Shown here one piece after another: positions 1-11,300 of a DNA stretch of 64,000 nucleotides. This DNA is from Kingdonia uniflora. Its lineage: Eukaryota; Streptophyta; Magnoliopsida; Ranunculales; Circaeasteraceae. Below the pieces are notes generated by a model that saw only the letters and a list, made by a program, of their open reading frames with translations, made no database searches and was not told the origin of the DNA. A program made the position numbers and the translations under genes. Each line of letters begins with the position of its first letter. The stretch's first letter is position 1. The stretch spans positions 558,001-622,000 of the forward strand of contig JACGCM010002285.1 of NCBI GenBank assembly GCA_014058105.1, read 5' to 3'.

Positions 1-947
1 GTAGTCCCACTTGTTGGAGAGCTTTTTGGGTGATGAAATCCTGCAAATCTCTAACAATTTTTACCTTTACTAATGTTGGAATGAAAAAGAATATTAAACA
101 CAATAATAGGTCAATCCAACCACAACAAAATTTTTATTAAAGCAGCGTGTATTTGCACATTCCACATGATTTTATATGTCCTAGTGCCAGGGCGGAGCAG
201 ATATGTACCCCTTCTAGATGTCAAGTTTTAAGAAGTACTAACCTACGGAAAGTATTTCCCGGTGTAGCAGTGGTCGCCCTTTCTCTTAGGGGGCGAAAGA
301 AGGAAGGCCCCTTCACTTAGAGGGCACAAGAAGGATGGATTTGATGATGTTTTTAGCTTTGCGTATTGTCTGTCTTGTTTCCAACTTTGTGACTATCCAG
401 TAAAACAAGAGAAAAAGGATTAGTGAACTTGCGACAACAATAATAATTCAATTTCCAAGTTTATTGTAGTTTATGATGTCTTGATTTTCAAATGAGCATA
501 TCTATCAGATCGTCTGAGATGGAACATTAAATAATATCAATTTGGAAAGATAATTCAGAAAGGAAAGACATTAAAGAAGGAAGTTTTTTATAATTTAGCT
601 TCCCTTATGCTCAAAACAAGTGATTAATGAACACGGCATCATTTATAGATACTATTTTTTACTGTTTTTTCATAAGGCTGTAACTCACAAACGACTAAAC
701 AGAAAAATATGATCTATAGCAATTCCGAAAGGGTTTTAAATCATCTAAAAATTTTGTACCAAAAGTATTTCCCAACAGTGAAATATAGATGATCAAAAAT
801 GGTGAAACATTTTAGGGACAGAGTTCACAGCTACTGTAGCGCCAAGAGAGTTTGAGCCAATCATTCAATCACTATGTTTCCAGATCCAAAAGAAAGAAAA
901 ATTTGCTTAAAATAAAACAATTAAAAAATAAAATGCAACTTTGCAAG
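1..947 (-). mobile_element. Athila-like element A, 5' internal leader (partial)
   Basis: This stretch is the untranslated leader that follows the 5' LTR of a minus-strand gypsy element; the rest of the element lies beyond the window start. It matches, in inverted orientation, the leader of the plus-strand Athila-like element at 35581-36560. Shared landmarks include the stretch around 60-125, which corresponds to about 36430-36500. No gag coding is reached. Short open frames here are not conserved coding frames. Confidence 0.85.
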
Positions 948-964
948 TCCCTGGCAACGGCGCC
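948..964 (-). other. Primer binding site of Athila-like element A
   Basis: On the minus strand the sequence begins TGGCGCCGTTGCC, seven bases inside the LTR end. This is the tRNA-Asp-type primer binding site known from Athila and related plant gypsy elements. The equivalent site of the second copy is at 35564-35580. Confidence 0.85.
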
Positions 965-971
965 AAAAACT

Positions 972-2089
972 TGATCGATTATAAACCGATATCTTAAAAG
1001 ACCCGCAAGTGCACGGTGTACCGTTAAGTACAAGGGTAAGCGGGGTCGAATCCCAAGAGACTTGTGGTGTAAATTATACTTCGAGCTACTAGTTTTATCC
1101 AATAACAATGAGTTTGTGTAGGCTTTGAAATAAAAGGAAGAACGAAACAAATTACAAGATAAATTGAAGTGGAAACCAAGGCATCGATTCCACTCCACCC
1201 TTTTTAACCGTTAGAAAGCATTAATAATTAAAGTAAATTACGAGTTCCCGTATTTCATATCCTTAGTCGGGCATATGCAATACATCAAAAGATACAAGAG
1301 ATTTAGTAATTGGGAACTACCCATAAACCAACTTACTCAACCATGGTCCGGTTAATAAGTATGGATTATGTTCTCTTCTCCATGTTCCTAACCTATCTTG
1401 TTATGGTCAAACAAGATGGTTACATAGATTCATGGTTCCTCCTAATCCTAGCTATGGTCAAGCATAGAACAAAGGAATACGAATATGCAATATTCGGGGA
1501 TAAAGAGAAAGTAATTACTCTAACTAAGCTACACAATCTACACTAAGGCTACATTGGGTAGAGCTTCCTCTAGCCTTGGCTAAGAAGATTAGCTACTCAT
1601 TTCTTTGATCATTGCCATACTACTATTACTACGATAAAATTAAAAGACAAGAACAAGAGAAGAACAAGAACTTTATTGCTTATTGAACTTTGATTTACAC
1701 TCTCCAAGATGCCCTCTCATGGATGGGATTCCCCTCCTATTTATAAAGTATAAGAAGGGTTTACAAAATATTACCATTAATATAAAATCCCCCAAACAAT
1801 GCCTAAAATTATACATATATATTACAACTCATGAGAATAATATCTATATCTAATTCTATTCAATGGGCTTCCATGCATGAGAATTTGGTTGACAACTTCA
1901 AATAAGAATCAATATTGGAGTGCATCACCCTTATTCTTCGTTAAAAACTGGAAAAATGTACGACTTGTTTATCATGTGGCCGATTTTTGTATATACAAAC
2001 AAAAATACTATTAATTTCACATTTATTTAATAAATGACTAGGTAGATATAAATTTAGGAGTTGTACACGTAAATATTACGTGTCTATCA
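972..2089 (-). repeat. 5' LTR of Athila-like element A, 1118 bp
   Basis: Read on the minus strand this LTR begins TGATAGACACG and ends ATCGATCA, so it has the expected TG...CA ends. Its outer end abuts satellite DNA exactly at 2089/2090. It has the same length (1118 bp by my count) and closely similar sequence to the LTR at 34440-35557 in opposite orientation. Open frames inside it (872-1198, 1310-1546) recur in the other LTR but only as repeat sequence, not as genes. Confidence 0.9.
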
Positions 2090-3261
2090 GAATTTTAGAC
2101 TGGTACGGATTTTGCACCTCTCCAATACTTTAGAACGCGATTCTGACAAGTTTTGCTATCGGTACCTCGTTTGAGAGGTAGGATCCAGGTTTAGCGTTTC
2201 TTGATGACTTCCCACATGCAACGATAGTTACCAAAATACTCAAAAAACTCTCGATTTGAATTTTAGACCGGTACGGATTTCGCAGCTCTCCAATGCTTTA
2301 GTTGTAATTTTGATAAACTCTGCTATCGGCAACACGTTTAAGAGGATGGATTGAGGTTTAGAGTTTCTTTTTGACCTCCCACATGCAAGGATAATTTTTG
2401 AAGTACTCATAAAACTCTTGGTTTGAATTTTAGATCAGTACAGATTTTGTACCTCTTCGATGCTTAAGATCACAATTCTGACAAGTTTTGATAGCGGCAG
2501 CTCATTTGTGAGGTTGGATCATGGTTGAGAGTTTATTTTTCACCACCCACATGCAAGGATAGTTACCAAAAGACTCGCAAAACTCTCAGTTCGAATTTTA
2601 GACCGGTGGGGATTTCACACCTCTACGATGCTTTAGATCGCGATTCTAACAAGTTTTGCTATCAACAACTCATTTGTGAGGTTAGATCATGGTTTACAGT
2701 TTCTTTTGGACCTCCCACGTGCAATTATAGTTACCAAAAGACTACTTAAACTCTCGACTTAAATTTTAGACCGCTGCGGATTTTACACCTCACCGATATT
2801 TTAGATCGTAATTCTGACAAGTTTTGTTACCGACAATTCATTTGAGAGGTTCAATACTGGTTTAAAGTTTCTTTTCAACTTCCCCCATGCAATTATTGAT
2901 GCCAAAAGACTCGTAAAACTCTTTGTTTGAATTTATGACCGGTACAGATTTTGCAGCTCTCCAATGCTTTAAGTCAAAATTCTGACAAGCTTTGCTAACG
3001 GAAACTAGTTTGTGAGGTTGGCTCATTGTTAAGAGTTCCTTTTCAACATCCCACATACTTGGATTATTACCAAAACATTTGCAAATCTCTTGATTTGAAT
3101 TTCTTATTGGTTTGGATTTTGTACCTCTCCAATGCCTTAGATCACAATTTTGGAAAGCTTTGCTACCGATAAATCTTTTGAGAGGTTGAATCATGGTTTA
3201 GAGTTTCCTTTTGACTTCCCTCATGCAATGATAGTTACCAAAAGACTCGCTAAACTCTCAG
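2090..3261. repeat. Satellite array, block 1 (about 7 monomers of ~168 bp)
   Basis: Tandem monomers carry a recurring anchor close to TTTAGATCACAATTCTGACA. Successive anchors lie at about 2468, 2636, 2804, 2972 and 3140, giving a 168-bp period. Each monomer contains, in order, a GAATTTTAGACCGGTACGG-like motif, the anchor, an ACAACTCGTTTGAGAGG-like motif, and a CCCACATGCAAGGATAG-like motif. Monomers differ from each other substantially, so the array is old. The block is cut on the left by the Athila LTR and on the right by the insertion complex at 3262. Confidence 0.93.
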
Positions 3262-5080
3262 TTTAGGGACTGCTGGACATGGCCATCCCTTATAGTTTAA
3301 GTTTAGGGGTAGACAAAAATACTACAAAAATAAAAAGGCCTAATTTCATGCACGCCAAGTTAACTCCCCTTCCCCATAATCCTTCTTCCCTCAACTCTAT
3401 GCGACTACGCTAAACCCCAATACACGATTACAACCCTAAAACTGAAACCATAATTCATTTATTGTAGCTGCTTTTGGTGATTTACTGAATTGATAGTATA
3501 TGATTTGCTGAATTGCTAGTTTTTAATTATCTCTGGTAACCACATAATAGATGATTCCTAGAATTGGTACTTTCTGATAAGTAGTGGGGAAAGAGGGGAA
3601 TCAAAAGTTTGAAGTGTTGGTGGGTGCTGTTAAACGTATTGGGTTGATAATGTGTGTGATTGTTTGTAGGGTTTTTATGGTTAAGTATAATGGAGGCATT
3701 CAATACTCTCGTGTCTTTTATTGTCATCTTTTATCTATAAGTAGTCTAGTTAACTGGTACTTCAAGAAAAATGGGCAATGGCCACTGATAGTATTTTTTT
3801 TTGCCAATTTTTTATCACTGACAGAGTTCCACAAGTTTTATCGTGGCTAATAGCCTATTGTAGTGGCCAAAGGCTTATCTGTCAAAAAAGATATTGAAGT
3901 CAAGAGTATGTGTTAAAAGATAGAAACCCTTTATTCTCTTCTCTACTCAGTATTTCGTAATTGAAAACTTTACCTCTTCTCTCCTCGATTTGTTACTAAT
4001 CTCACATAAATGAAAACTTTACCTCCTTCACCTCTTCTCTCCTCGATTTGGTAAACAAAATTTTAATCTCAATTAGGTTATTATTTGTTTCTAATCAATT
4101 TGGGTATTTAGAATCTGATTTCAATCGCTGTGTTGCACTCGATTTGTTACTAATCTCAAGTTGTTGATTTCAATCCATCAGTTTAAGTTCTCAGAGTTGT
4201 TGATTTCAATTGGTCATTAGCAGGTACCTCCCTCTCTCTTTCTCTCTTTTGAGTTTTTGATTCTATGGTTACATCTCCATTGCTCATCTGCCTCTTTCTA
4301 TTTGCTCCAGAATACATGATTTGTAAGAAAAATTGATCATCCACTTTCAGGTACTCTATAATTCACTCTCTCTTATCGATTTGATTTTGTTGAATCCCTA
4401 AGTGAGGAGGATTTTTGAGTAGGTTCTGGTAAAAATATAAAGAAATTAAGTCTTTCTTTGAAGGTTATTCAACTGTGTGTGTGAATTAAATTATAAAACC
4501 CTACTTTTCATAATCTTTCACCTGATTTGTAATTTGTATTGATAGAGGCAACTATTAAGATGTTTACTGTAAAAATTATGCGTTCTTTTATCAATAAAAT
4601 AAAATAAATTAATCACTGCTGCTATCTGTTGGTGCTCTTCAAACTGTTAGTATTCTTCGATTGCTAATTTCTTTAGGTGCTCTTAGATTGTTGATTTTTG
4701 TTACTGCTCATAAATTGTTGATTTCTATTGGTTCTTTTGGATTATTGAGTTTCGTTGATCTCATTTGCTGCTCATGGATTAACTGATTTGTTCTTCTTAG
4801 AATTGTTTGTAAGTTTTTAATGTGATTGAACAATTTTTTTACTGTTAAGTATTAAATTGTCTGTAACCCCACACAAATAGCTCTATGGATAAATTATTTG
4901 TAGTGGTTTTCTCATTCATAACACCTATATCAATACTAATTCACTGCGTTTTACGCGATTTGTGGGAGTGTGAGCGAGGCACATAGAATATTTGATGAAA
5001 TAACTGTAAAAATAACTTATTTTTATATAATTCTATGATTAGAGGGTATTCCTCTAATGGGTATCGAAATATGTTGAGCT
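3262..5080. other. Non-repetitive part of the insertion complex, no gene recognised
   Basis: AT-rich DNA with CT-rich runs near 3960-4050 and 4225-4250. From about 4200 on it could be the 5' untranslated and intron sequence captured with the downstream UBP24-like fragment, since it has pyrimidine-rich exon-leader-like stretches. That is inference only. No convincing coding frame is seen; the open frame at 3584-3850 has no recognisable motif. Confidence 0.4.
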
Positions 5081-5081
5081 T

Positions 5082-5158
5082 TGGAGAGACAGAAATAATT
5101 ATTTCTTCTTCTTGTATTTATGGAGAGACAGAAATAATTATTTCTTCTTTTTGTATTT
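5082..5158. repeat. Short tandem duplication, about 38 bp x 2
   Basis: The sequence GGAGAGACAGAAATAATTAT plus a following CT-rich stretch occurs twice in a row (starting about 5082 and 5120). Confidence 0.8.
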
Positions 5159-5308
5159 ATTGAAAAAAATAAAATGAACCTAAATCGTAGTCCTTTTTGC
5201 TCTCTTCTTCTGCCATTGTCGATGTTGGTTCATCAGGGCGACAAAAGAAAAGAAGAAGTAATCTCTCTCTTTCATGTTACAAATCCACTTTTCAAGTAGT
5301 AGATTCTC

Positions 5309-6096
5309 GTGTTCCTGTTTAAGATTTCCTACATAAAGATTACGACTGATTCTAATAAGGTGTTAGTGTTTGGGTCATTCACTGAAGGTGACATAATATT
5401 ACTCAAAAAGAAATCACCTGAGAATATCATAGAAGAGCCTTTGGAAAAGAAAGGCTCGCAAATTGGCTCTTTAGATTTTGCATCGGCAAAATCTTTGGGC
5501 AGTCCTGATATTAAACTTAAACACAGTAAACTTTCAGACATGTCAAAAAGTGTCGCACTGCCAAAGTTTGTCAATGAAGATAATGGATTCAGCAGTTCGA
5601 AGACAACAGAAGATACTGGATATACTCATAGTCTGCCTCTTGTCTTTCCCCTTAATAACAACGTAAGAGGCCCAGAAAAGACTAGTGTGGACTTAGCATC
5701 CTTATACATTTATGAGACAAATACTGGTGCTCTGAAGCAGTCACCAAGCCCAAAGCCGGATACTCTTGATGATGCAACTTTAGAACACCAAAGTAATCTC
5801 TTTATATCTGTTCCCAATGAGGTGCTTGTCGATTCGTCTGAACCTCTAATTTCGAAGCAGGATAATGAAAATGCATTAAATGGTCCAAGGGCACTGCTAC
5901 AGATCTACTTCCTCGGGGTTTGATTGACTCAGGGAATTTATACTTTCTGAATTCATCTCTACAGGCTTTTCTCTCCTGTTCTCCATTTGTCCAGCTGTTA
6001 TAGGACTTAAGAGCTCGTACTATTCCACAGATTGGATACCCAACATTAAGTGCATTTCTTCAATTTATTTCTAAATTTGACGTGCCTACTGGTTCA
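5309..6096 (+). pseudogene. Captured fragment of a UBP24-like ubiquitin-specific protease gene
   Basis: The family removes ubiquitin from proteins through a Cys-His-Asp catalytic domain. An open frame (5309-5923) includes DSNKVLVFGSFTE, resembling the N-terminus of plant UBP24. After a one-base frame change near 5900, the frame continues LPRGLIDSGNLYFLNSSLQ and then FLSCSPFVQLL, a stop at 6000-6002, and a PTLSAFLQFISKFDVPTGS stretch. This matches the UBP24-type Cys box (GLINSGNLCFLN), but the catalytic Cys codon is TAC (Tyr) at 5941-5943. The catalytic domain stops after about 60 residues; the His box is absent. It is therefore a dead 5' gene fragment carried by the transposon. Immediately after it comes inverted satellite. 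The family assignment is from remembered motifs and was not tested by alignment. Confidence 0.72.
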
Positions 6097-6158
6097 ACCT
6101 CTCAAATGAGTTGCTGGAAGCAAAAATTGGTAGAATTGTGATCTAAATTATCGGAGAA
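6095..6158 (-). repeat. Inverted satellite fragment inside the transposon
   Basis: The reverse complement of this segment matches 9972-10034 of satellite block 2 over about 63 bases with no difference that I can see, including variants that other monomers lack (CTACCAATTTTTGCTTCCAG). It directly follows the UBP24-like fragment; the two share GGTTCAAC-like bases at the junction. Confidence 0.85.
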
Positions 6159-7740
6159 GTTAAAAATTTATTGATTCCGTCCTAAGTTGGTTTAGGGTAC
6201 TAGTTAGGATTACCACCTATAGGTATATATGTAATTGTTGTTTTCAACTTATATAGAAAATTATTTAGTAACCATGAGAATCTTGTCCCTTAAATTTATG
6301 TTTAATCCTTGACTATGTTATTCTTTGTTTATCTCTAACAATTAATAGGTATTATTAAGGGTTCCTCGTCTTGCAATAAGACTAATAAGAATAGAAGAGG
6401 ATATGCCAAACCATGGAGCGAGTGGGATAATAGAAAAATCAAGATCTTAGAGTGGAATTAAGATTGCCCACCATTTGGACCTAATGAACCCAAGTTGATG
6501 TCTTATCTAGGTCAGTTTTTATTGTCTTGAATATATATTTGTTGCTTTATGCATATCCAAATTTTTTATACAAGATAGATTATTTTTTTGGGAAACTAGC
6601 ACCTCAATATCTTAAACGCACCTAAATACCCAAGTTAATTAACATCAATATATTTCACTTTAGGAAACCTTGCACCTCAATATGATTTAATTTATATTAA
6701 GAAATACTGATTAAAATTATGGATAACTTCCTTTTCATAGTTTTTTTTTTTTTTTTGCTACGAAGATTGGCACTGATATTCTCTTTGGATAAAATACTAG
6801 TTACAAGAGTCTTCTAGTCCTTTCAGGTATGTTTATTCTTGATGTATGTGAATACTTTACATTTCACCATACTACGTGTCGAGTAGCATTTGGTGGTATA
6901 GTTCGCAACTTCTAGATATTTATACTCATGTTATGAAACTATACTTAATCAGGTGGCAATGTTTGTAGTTGTTGAGATTTATATATATTATCAAGCCTCG
7001 TGGTTGATATGCCCTTAATGTGATATTCAATTATCGTGCGATTTGTGTGGATTTCATAATATTATGAATTGGGAGCGTGTTGTGTGTATATTGGCCTTGT
7101 GCGCTCTCAAACCAAAAGATTATGTTATTCACTTGAGTGTTTATAAATTGTATGTCTCCTAGCAGGTACAAAATAGAAATGTCCAAATTATAGGAGAAGT
7201 GTTGCCGAATTTTCGGTAGGATTTCTCCTATTGGATTTGCTTCCGTGCATGAGTCTGATATAGATGTGACGCGTAATTTGATTTTTTATAGTTTCAGTTT
7301 CATAATGTGTACTTGATTATTTTATTATCTTTTGGTTTGTAATTATTTTTTACTATTGTGGTTGAGGTTGTAATAATTTAATTTTTTGTTTTTGTTTCAG
7401 GTAGTTTCTTAACAATTATGAGAGCGATACAAATAAGTGTTTATTATATGTATAGACATTGTTTGTGTGTCAATGGTTTCATGTTTAGTGCGTAAGAGGT
7501 TGGATAATTAATTTGAATGCTCAAGTTGTATTTAGTGCTTGAACAATAATTTTTAATGTTCTAGGTGGAATGAAACCTTATTTATTTATATGAAATTAGT
7601 ATTTGTGGAACCTTGTAAATAAATCATTCTTTCTTTTAAATTAACTTGTGGTTGATGAATGATTTGTACTATTTAACAGAGGGGGTAATTTAAATTGCAA
7701 AAATACTACATTTAACATTACTTTCTTTAGGGACAATTTA
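6159..7740. other. AT-rich transposon interior, nothing recognised
   Basis: Long AT-rich stretch with a T run at 6740-6756 and no open frame with recognisable motifs on either strand. It is presumably internal, non-coding sequence of the transposon complex. Confidence 0.5.
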
Positions 7741-7744
7741 TTTT

Positions 7745-8140
7745 TTCTCTATTAATATTAGCGTTGGTTGGAAAATTTGGCGTCATACTTTTAGAGACAA
7801 ACAAATCCGTCTTAAATGCTGTGTATTAGAGATAGAATAATCCGTCCCCAATAATATTAAAGTTGGAGGGAAAATTTGGGGTCATACTTTTAAAGACAAA
7901 CAAATCCATATCAAATGTTGTATATTAGTAACAGAATAATTTGTCCTCAACCATATTGGCGCTGGCGAGAAAATTTGGTGCCATACTTTTAGAGACAAAC
8001 AAATCTGTCTCAAATTTTGTGTATTAAAGACAGAATAATCCATCCCAAATAATATTGGCGCTGGTAAAAAAAATTGGTACCATACATTTAGAGATAAAAA
8101 AATTTATCCCTAATATTATGTATTAGGGACAGTTGTACTC
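7745..8140. repeat. Subterminal tandem repeat, about 98 bp x 4
   Basis: Four units start at about 7754, 7853, 7952 and 8051. Each contains an AATATTGGCGCTGG-like start, CATACTTTTAGAGACAAACAAAT, and GACAGAATAATCCGTCCC-like end. Arrays of this kind, just inside the terminus, are typical of CACTA subterminal regions where transposase binds. Confidence 0.85.
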
Positions 8141-8357
8141 CGTCCCCAAAGGTGTTAAAAAACAAAGACCTATAGAGACTAATTTTTGTCATTTATAAAG
8201 CCGTCCTTTATAGTATTAGAAATGGATATGTCCGTCCCTACAGAATTTGAGATACCACCCTAAAGGGACAATACTTTGTCGTCCCTAAAGACGTCCCTAA
8301 TAGTTGTAGGGACGGATTAGTAGCCTTTTGGGATACTTTTTTGCTCTCCCTAAAGAT

Positions 8358-8373
8358 AGTTTTTCTTGAAGTG
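8358..8373. other. CACTA right terminal inverted repeat
   Basis: The sequence ends TTTTTCTTGAAGTG, whose complement reads CACTTCAAGAAAAA. It is followed by TTA, which could be the 3-bp target duplication, and then by satellite. Confidence 0.7.
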
Positions 8374-11300
8374 TTAGATCACAATTCTAGATAGCTTTAT
8401 TACTCTACCAACAACTCGTTTGAGAGGCTGGTTCGTGGTTAATTTGACCTCTAATATGGTAGGATAGTTAACAAGAGACTCGTTTGAACTTTAGATCGGT
8501 TTAAATTTTAAATTAGTACGGATTTCGTAACTCTCCGATATTTTAGATCACAATTTTGACAAGCTCTATTACCCACAACTCGTTTGACAGTTTAGATCGT
8601 AGTTTAGATTTTTTTTTTTTACCTCCCACATGCGGGGATTGTTACCAAAGGGCTCGCAAATCTTTCAGTTTGAAGTTTTGACCTGTATGGATTTCGTACC
8701 TCTCTGATGCTTTAGATCAAATTTCAGACAAGTTTTGCTACCGACAACTCATTTGTTAGGCTGGATTATGGTTTAGAGTTTCTTTTCGACCACCCATCTG
8801 CAAGGATAGTTACCAAAAGACTCGTAAAACGAATGGTTTGAATGTTAGATCGATGCGGATTTTGCCTCTCTCCGATGCTTTATATCAAAATTCAGACAAG
8901 TTTTGCTACTAGAAACTCGATTGAGAGGTTGGATCCTTGTTTAGAATTTATTTATGACTTCCCACATGAAAATATCGTTACCAAAAGCCTCGTAAAACAC
9001 TCGATTTGAATTTTAGACCGCTACGGATTTTGCCATTCTCCAATGCTTTAAATCAAAATTCTGACAAGCTTTGTTGTCGGCAACTAGTTTGCAAGGTTGG
9101 CTCATGGTAATGAATTCCTTTTTGACCTCCCATACACATAGATTATTGCCAAAATACTCACAAAACTCTCGATTTGAATTTTAGAAAGGTTCGAATTCGT
9201 ATCTCTCCAATGCTTTAGATCGTAATTCTGAAAAGTTTTACTACCAACAACTCGTTTGAGAGGTTGGATCATGATTTGGAGTTTCTTTTCGACCTCCCAC
9301 ATGCAAGGATAGTTCCAAAGGACTCGTAAAACTCACGAATTGAATTTTAAATCGGTACAGATTCCGTACCTCTCCGAGGCTTTAGATCAGTATTCTGACA
9401 AGCTTTTCATTCGGCAACTCGTTTGAGAGGTTACATCGGGGTTAAGAGTTTCTTTTTGAGCTCCCATACACTAGGATTGTTGCCAAAACACTCGCAAAAC
9501 TCTCGGTTTGGATTTTATACAGGTTCGGATTTCTCACCTCTCCAATGGTTTTGATAGCAATTCCGGATAGCTTTCCTACCGACAACTCGTTTGAGTGGTT
9601 GGACCATGGTTAAGAGTATTCAGTCAACCTTTAATATGCTAGGATAGTTTGCAAGAGACTCATTTAAATTTTAGATCGGTACGCATTTTGTACCTCTCCG
9701 ATGTTTTAGACCACAATTTGGACAAGCTTTTCTACCGACAACTCGTTTGAGAGTTTGGATTGAAGTTTAGAGTTTCTTTTCGACCTCTCACATGCTGGGA
9801 TTGTTTCTAAAAAGTTCTCAAAACTTTCAGTTTAAAGTTTGGATCGGTACAAATTTCGCACGTCACCGATGCTTTTAATCATAATTCTGACAAGCTCTGC
9901 TACCGACAACTTGTTTGATAGGATGGATCGCTGTTTAGATATTCTTTTTAACCTACTACGGATGCCGCACCTCTCCGATAATTTAGATCACAATTCTACC
10001 AATTTTTGCTTCCAGCAACTCATTTGAGAGGTTGGACCATTGGTTAATCCTTTCGACCTCTCACATGCAAGGATAGTTACCAAAAGACTCAAAAAACTCT
10101 TCGTTTGAATTTTAGACCAATATGGATTTTGTACCTCTCCGAGGCTTAAGATCGCAATTCTGACAAGCTTTTCATCCAGCAACACATTTGAGATGTTGGA
10201 TCAGGATTAAGAGTTTCTATTCGACCTCCCACACACTAGGATTATTGCCAAAATACTCACAATACTCTCGATTTGAATTTTATATACGTTCAGATTTTGC
10301 ACCTCTCCAATGCTTTAGATCGTATTTCTTTATAGCTATTATGCCGACATCTCTTTTGAGTGGTTGGACCGTGGTTAAGAGTATTTTTTCGACCTCTAAT
10401 ATTCTAGAATAGTTCCCAAGAGACTCTTTTGAATTTTAGATTGGTATGGATTTCGTACCTCCCTGATGCTTTAGATCGCAATTTGGATAAGCTTTGCTAT
10501 CGACAAGTCGTTGGACAGTTTGGATCACGATTTAGAGTTTCTTTTTAACCTCCCCACATGCTGGGATTGTTACAAAAAGGCTCGTAAAACTTTCAGTTTG
10601 AAGTTTGGACCGATACGGATTTCAAACTTCTCTGATGCTTTAGATCGCAATTCTGACAAGCTCTGCTACCAACAACTCTTTGGAGAGGAAGGATCGAGGC
10701 TTAAAAAAAAATTTACTACCTCCCACATGTAAGGATACTTACCAAAGCACTCGTAAAACTCTTAGTTTGAATTTTAGATCGATACGGATTTCGCACCTCT
10801 CTGATGCTTAAAATTTCAATTCTGACAAGTTTTGCTTCCGACAACTCATTTGTGAGGTTAGATCAAGGTTTAGAGTGTCTATTCAACCTCCCACATGCAA
10901 GGATAGTTACCAAAAGATTTGTAAAACTCTCGGTTCCAATTTTAGCCCGGTGCGGATTTCGCACCTCTCCCATACTTTAGATTGCAATTCTGACAATTTT
11001 GTTACCGACAACTCGTTTGAGATGTTTGATCCAAGTTTAAAGTATCTTTACAACTTCCCACATGCAAGGCTAGTTACCAAAATACTCAAATAGCTCTCAG
11101 CTTAAATTTTAGACCATCATGTTTTAGATCACAATTCTGTCAAATTTTGCTACCGGTAACTTGGTTGAGAGGTTAGATCCTGGTTTAAAGCTGCTTTATC
11201 ACTTCCCACATATAAGAATAGTTACCAAAAGACTTGTAAAACTCTCGGTTTGAATTTTAGACCGGTACGGATTTCACAGCTCTCCAACTCTTTAAATTGA

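Larger units (their letters stand above)
3262..8373. mobile_element. Insertion complex in the satellite, CACTA-type right end
   Basis: Satellite sequence stops near 3261 and resumes at 8374. The right boundary reads ...TTTTTCTTGAAGTG followed by TTA, the inverse of a CACTTCAAGAAAAA terminus, typical of CACTA (EnSpm) transposons. Just inside are GTCCCTAAA/GGGACGG-type subterminal repeats and a ~98-bp tandem repeat. The left terminus is uncertain: 3758-3771 reads ACTTCAAGAAAAA, but its flanking triplet does not match TTA and it lies about 500 bp inside the non-satellite DNA. The satellite also lacks roughly 40 bp of a monomer across the gap, so the complex may be two elements or a rearranged one. 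It carries gene and satellite fragments described separately. Confidence 0.65.

Noticed and set aside
872..1546. Open frames in the Athila LTR that recur at 34983-35684.
   Set aside because: The similarity comes from LTR homology. The frames have no domain and lie across LTR and primer site.
2525..3194. Open frames of 74-110 residues in the satellite (also at 9102, 9839, 9988, 10188, 10511, 10875, 12385, 15161, 15357, 15740 and 15831).
   Set aside because: They follow the 168-bp repeat period and translate it in different frames on both strands. They are repeat artefacts, not genes.
3758..3775. ACTTCAAGAAAAA as the left end of the CACTA ending at 8373.
   Set aside because: It matches the terminus, but the first base differs and no 3-bp target copy matches TTA. 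It remains a candidate only.
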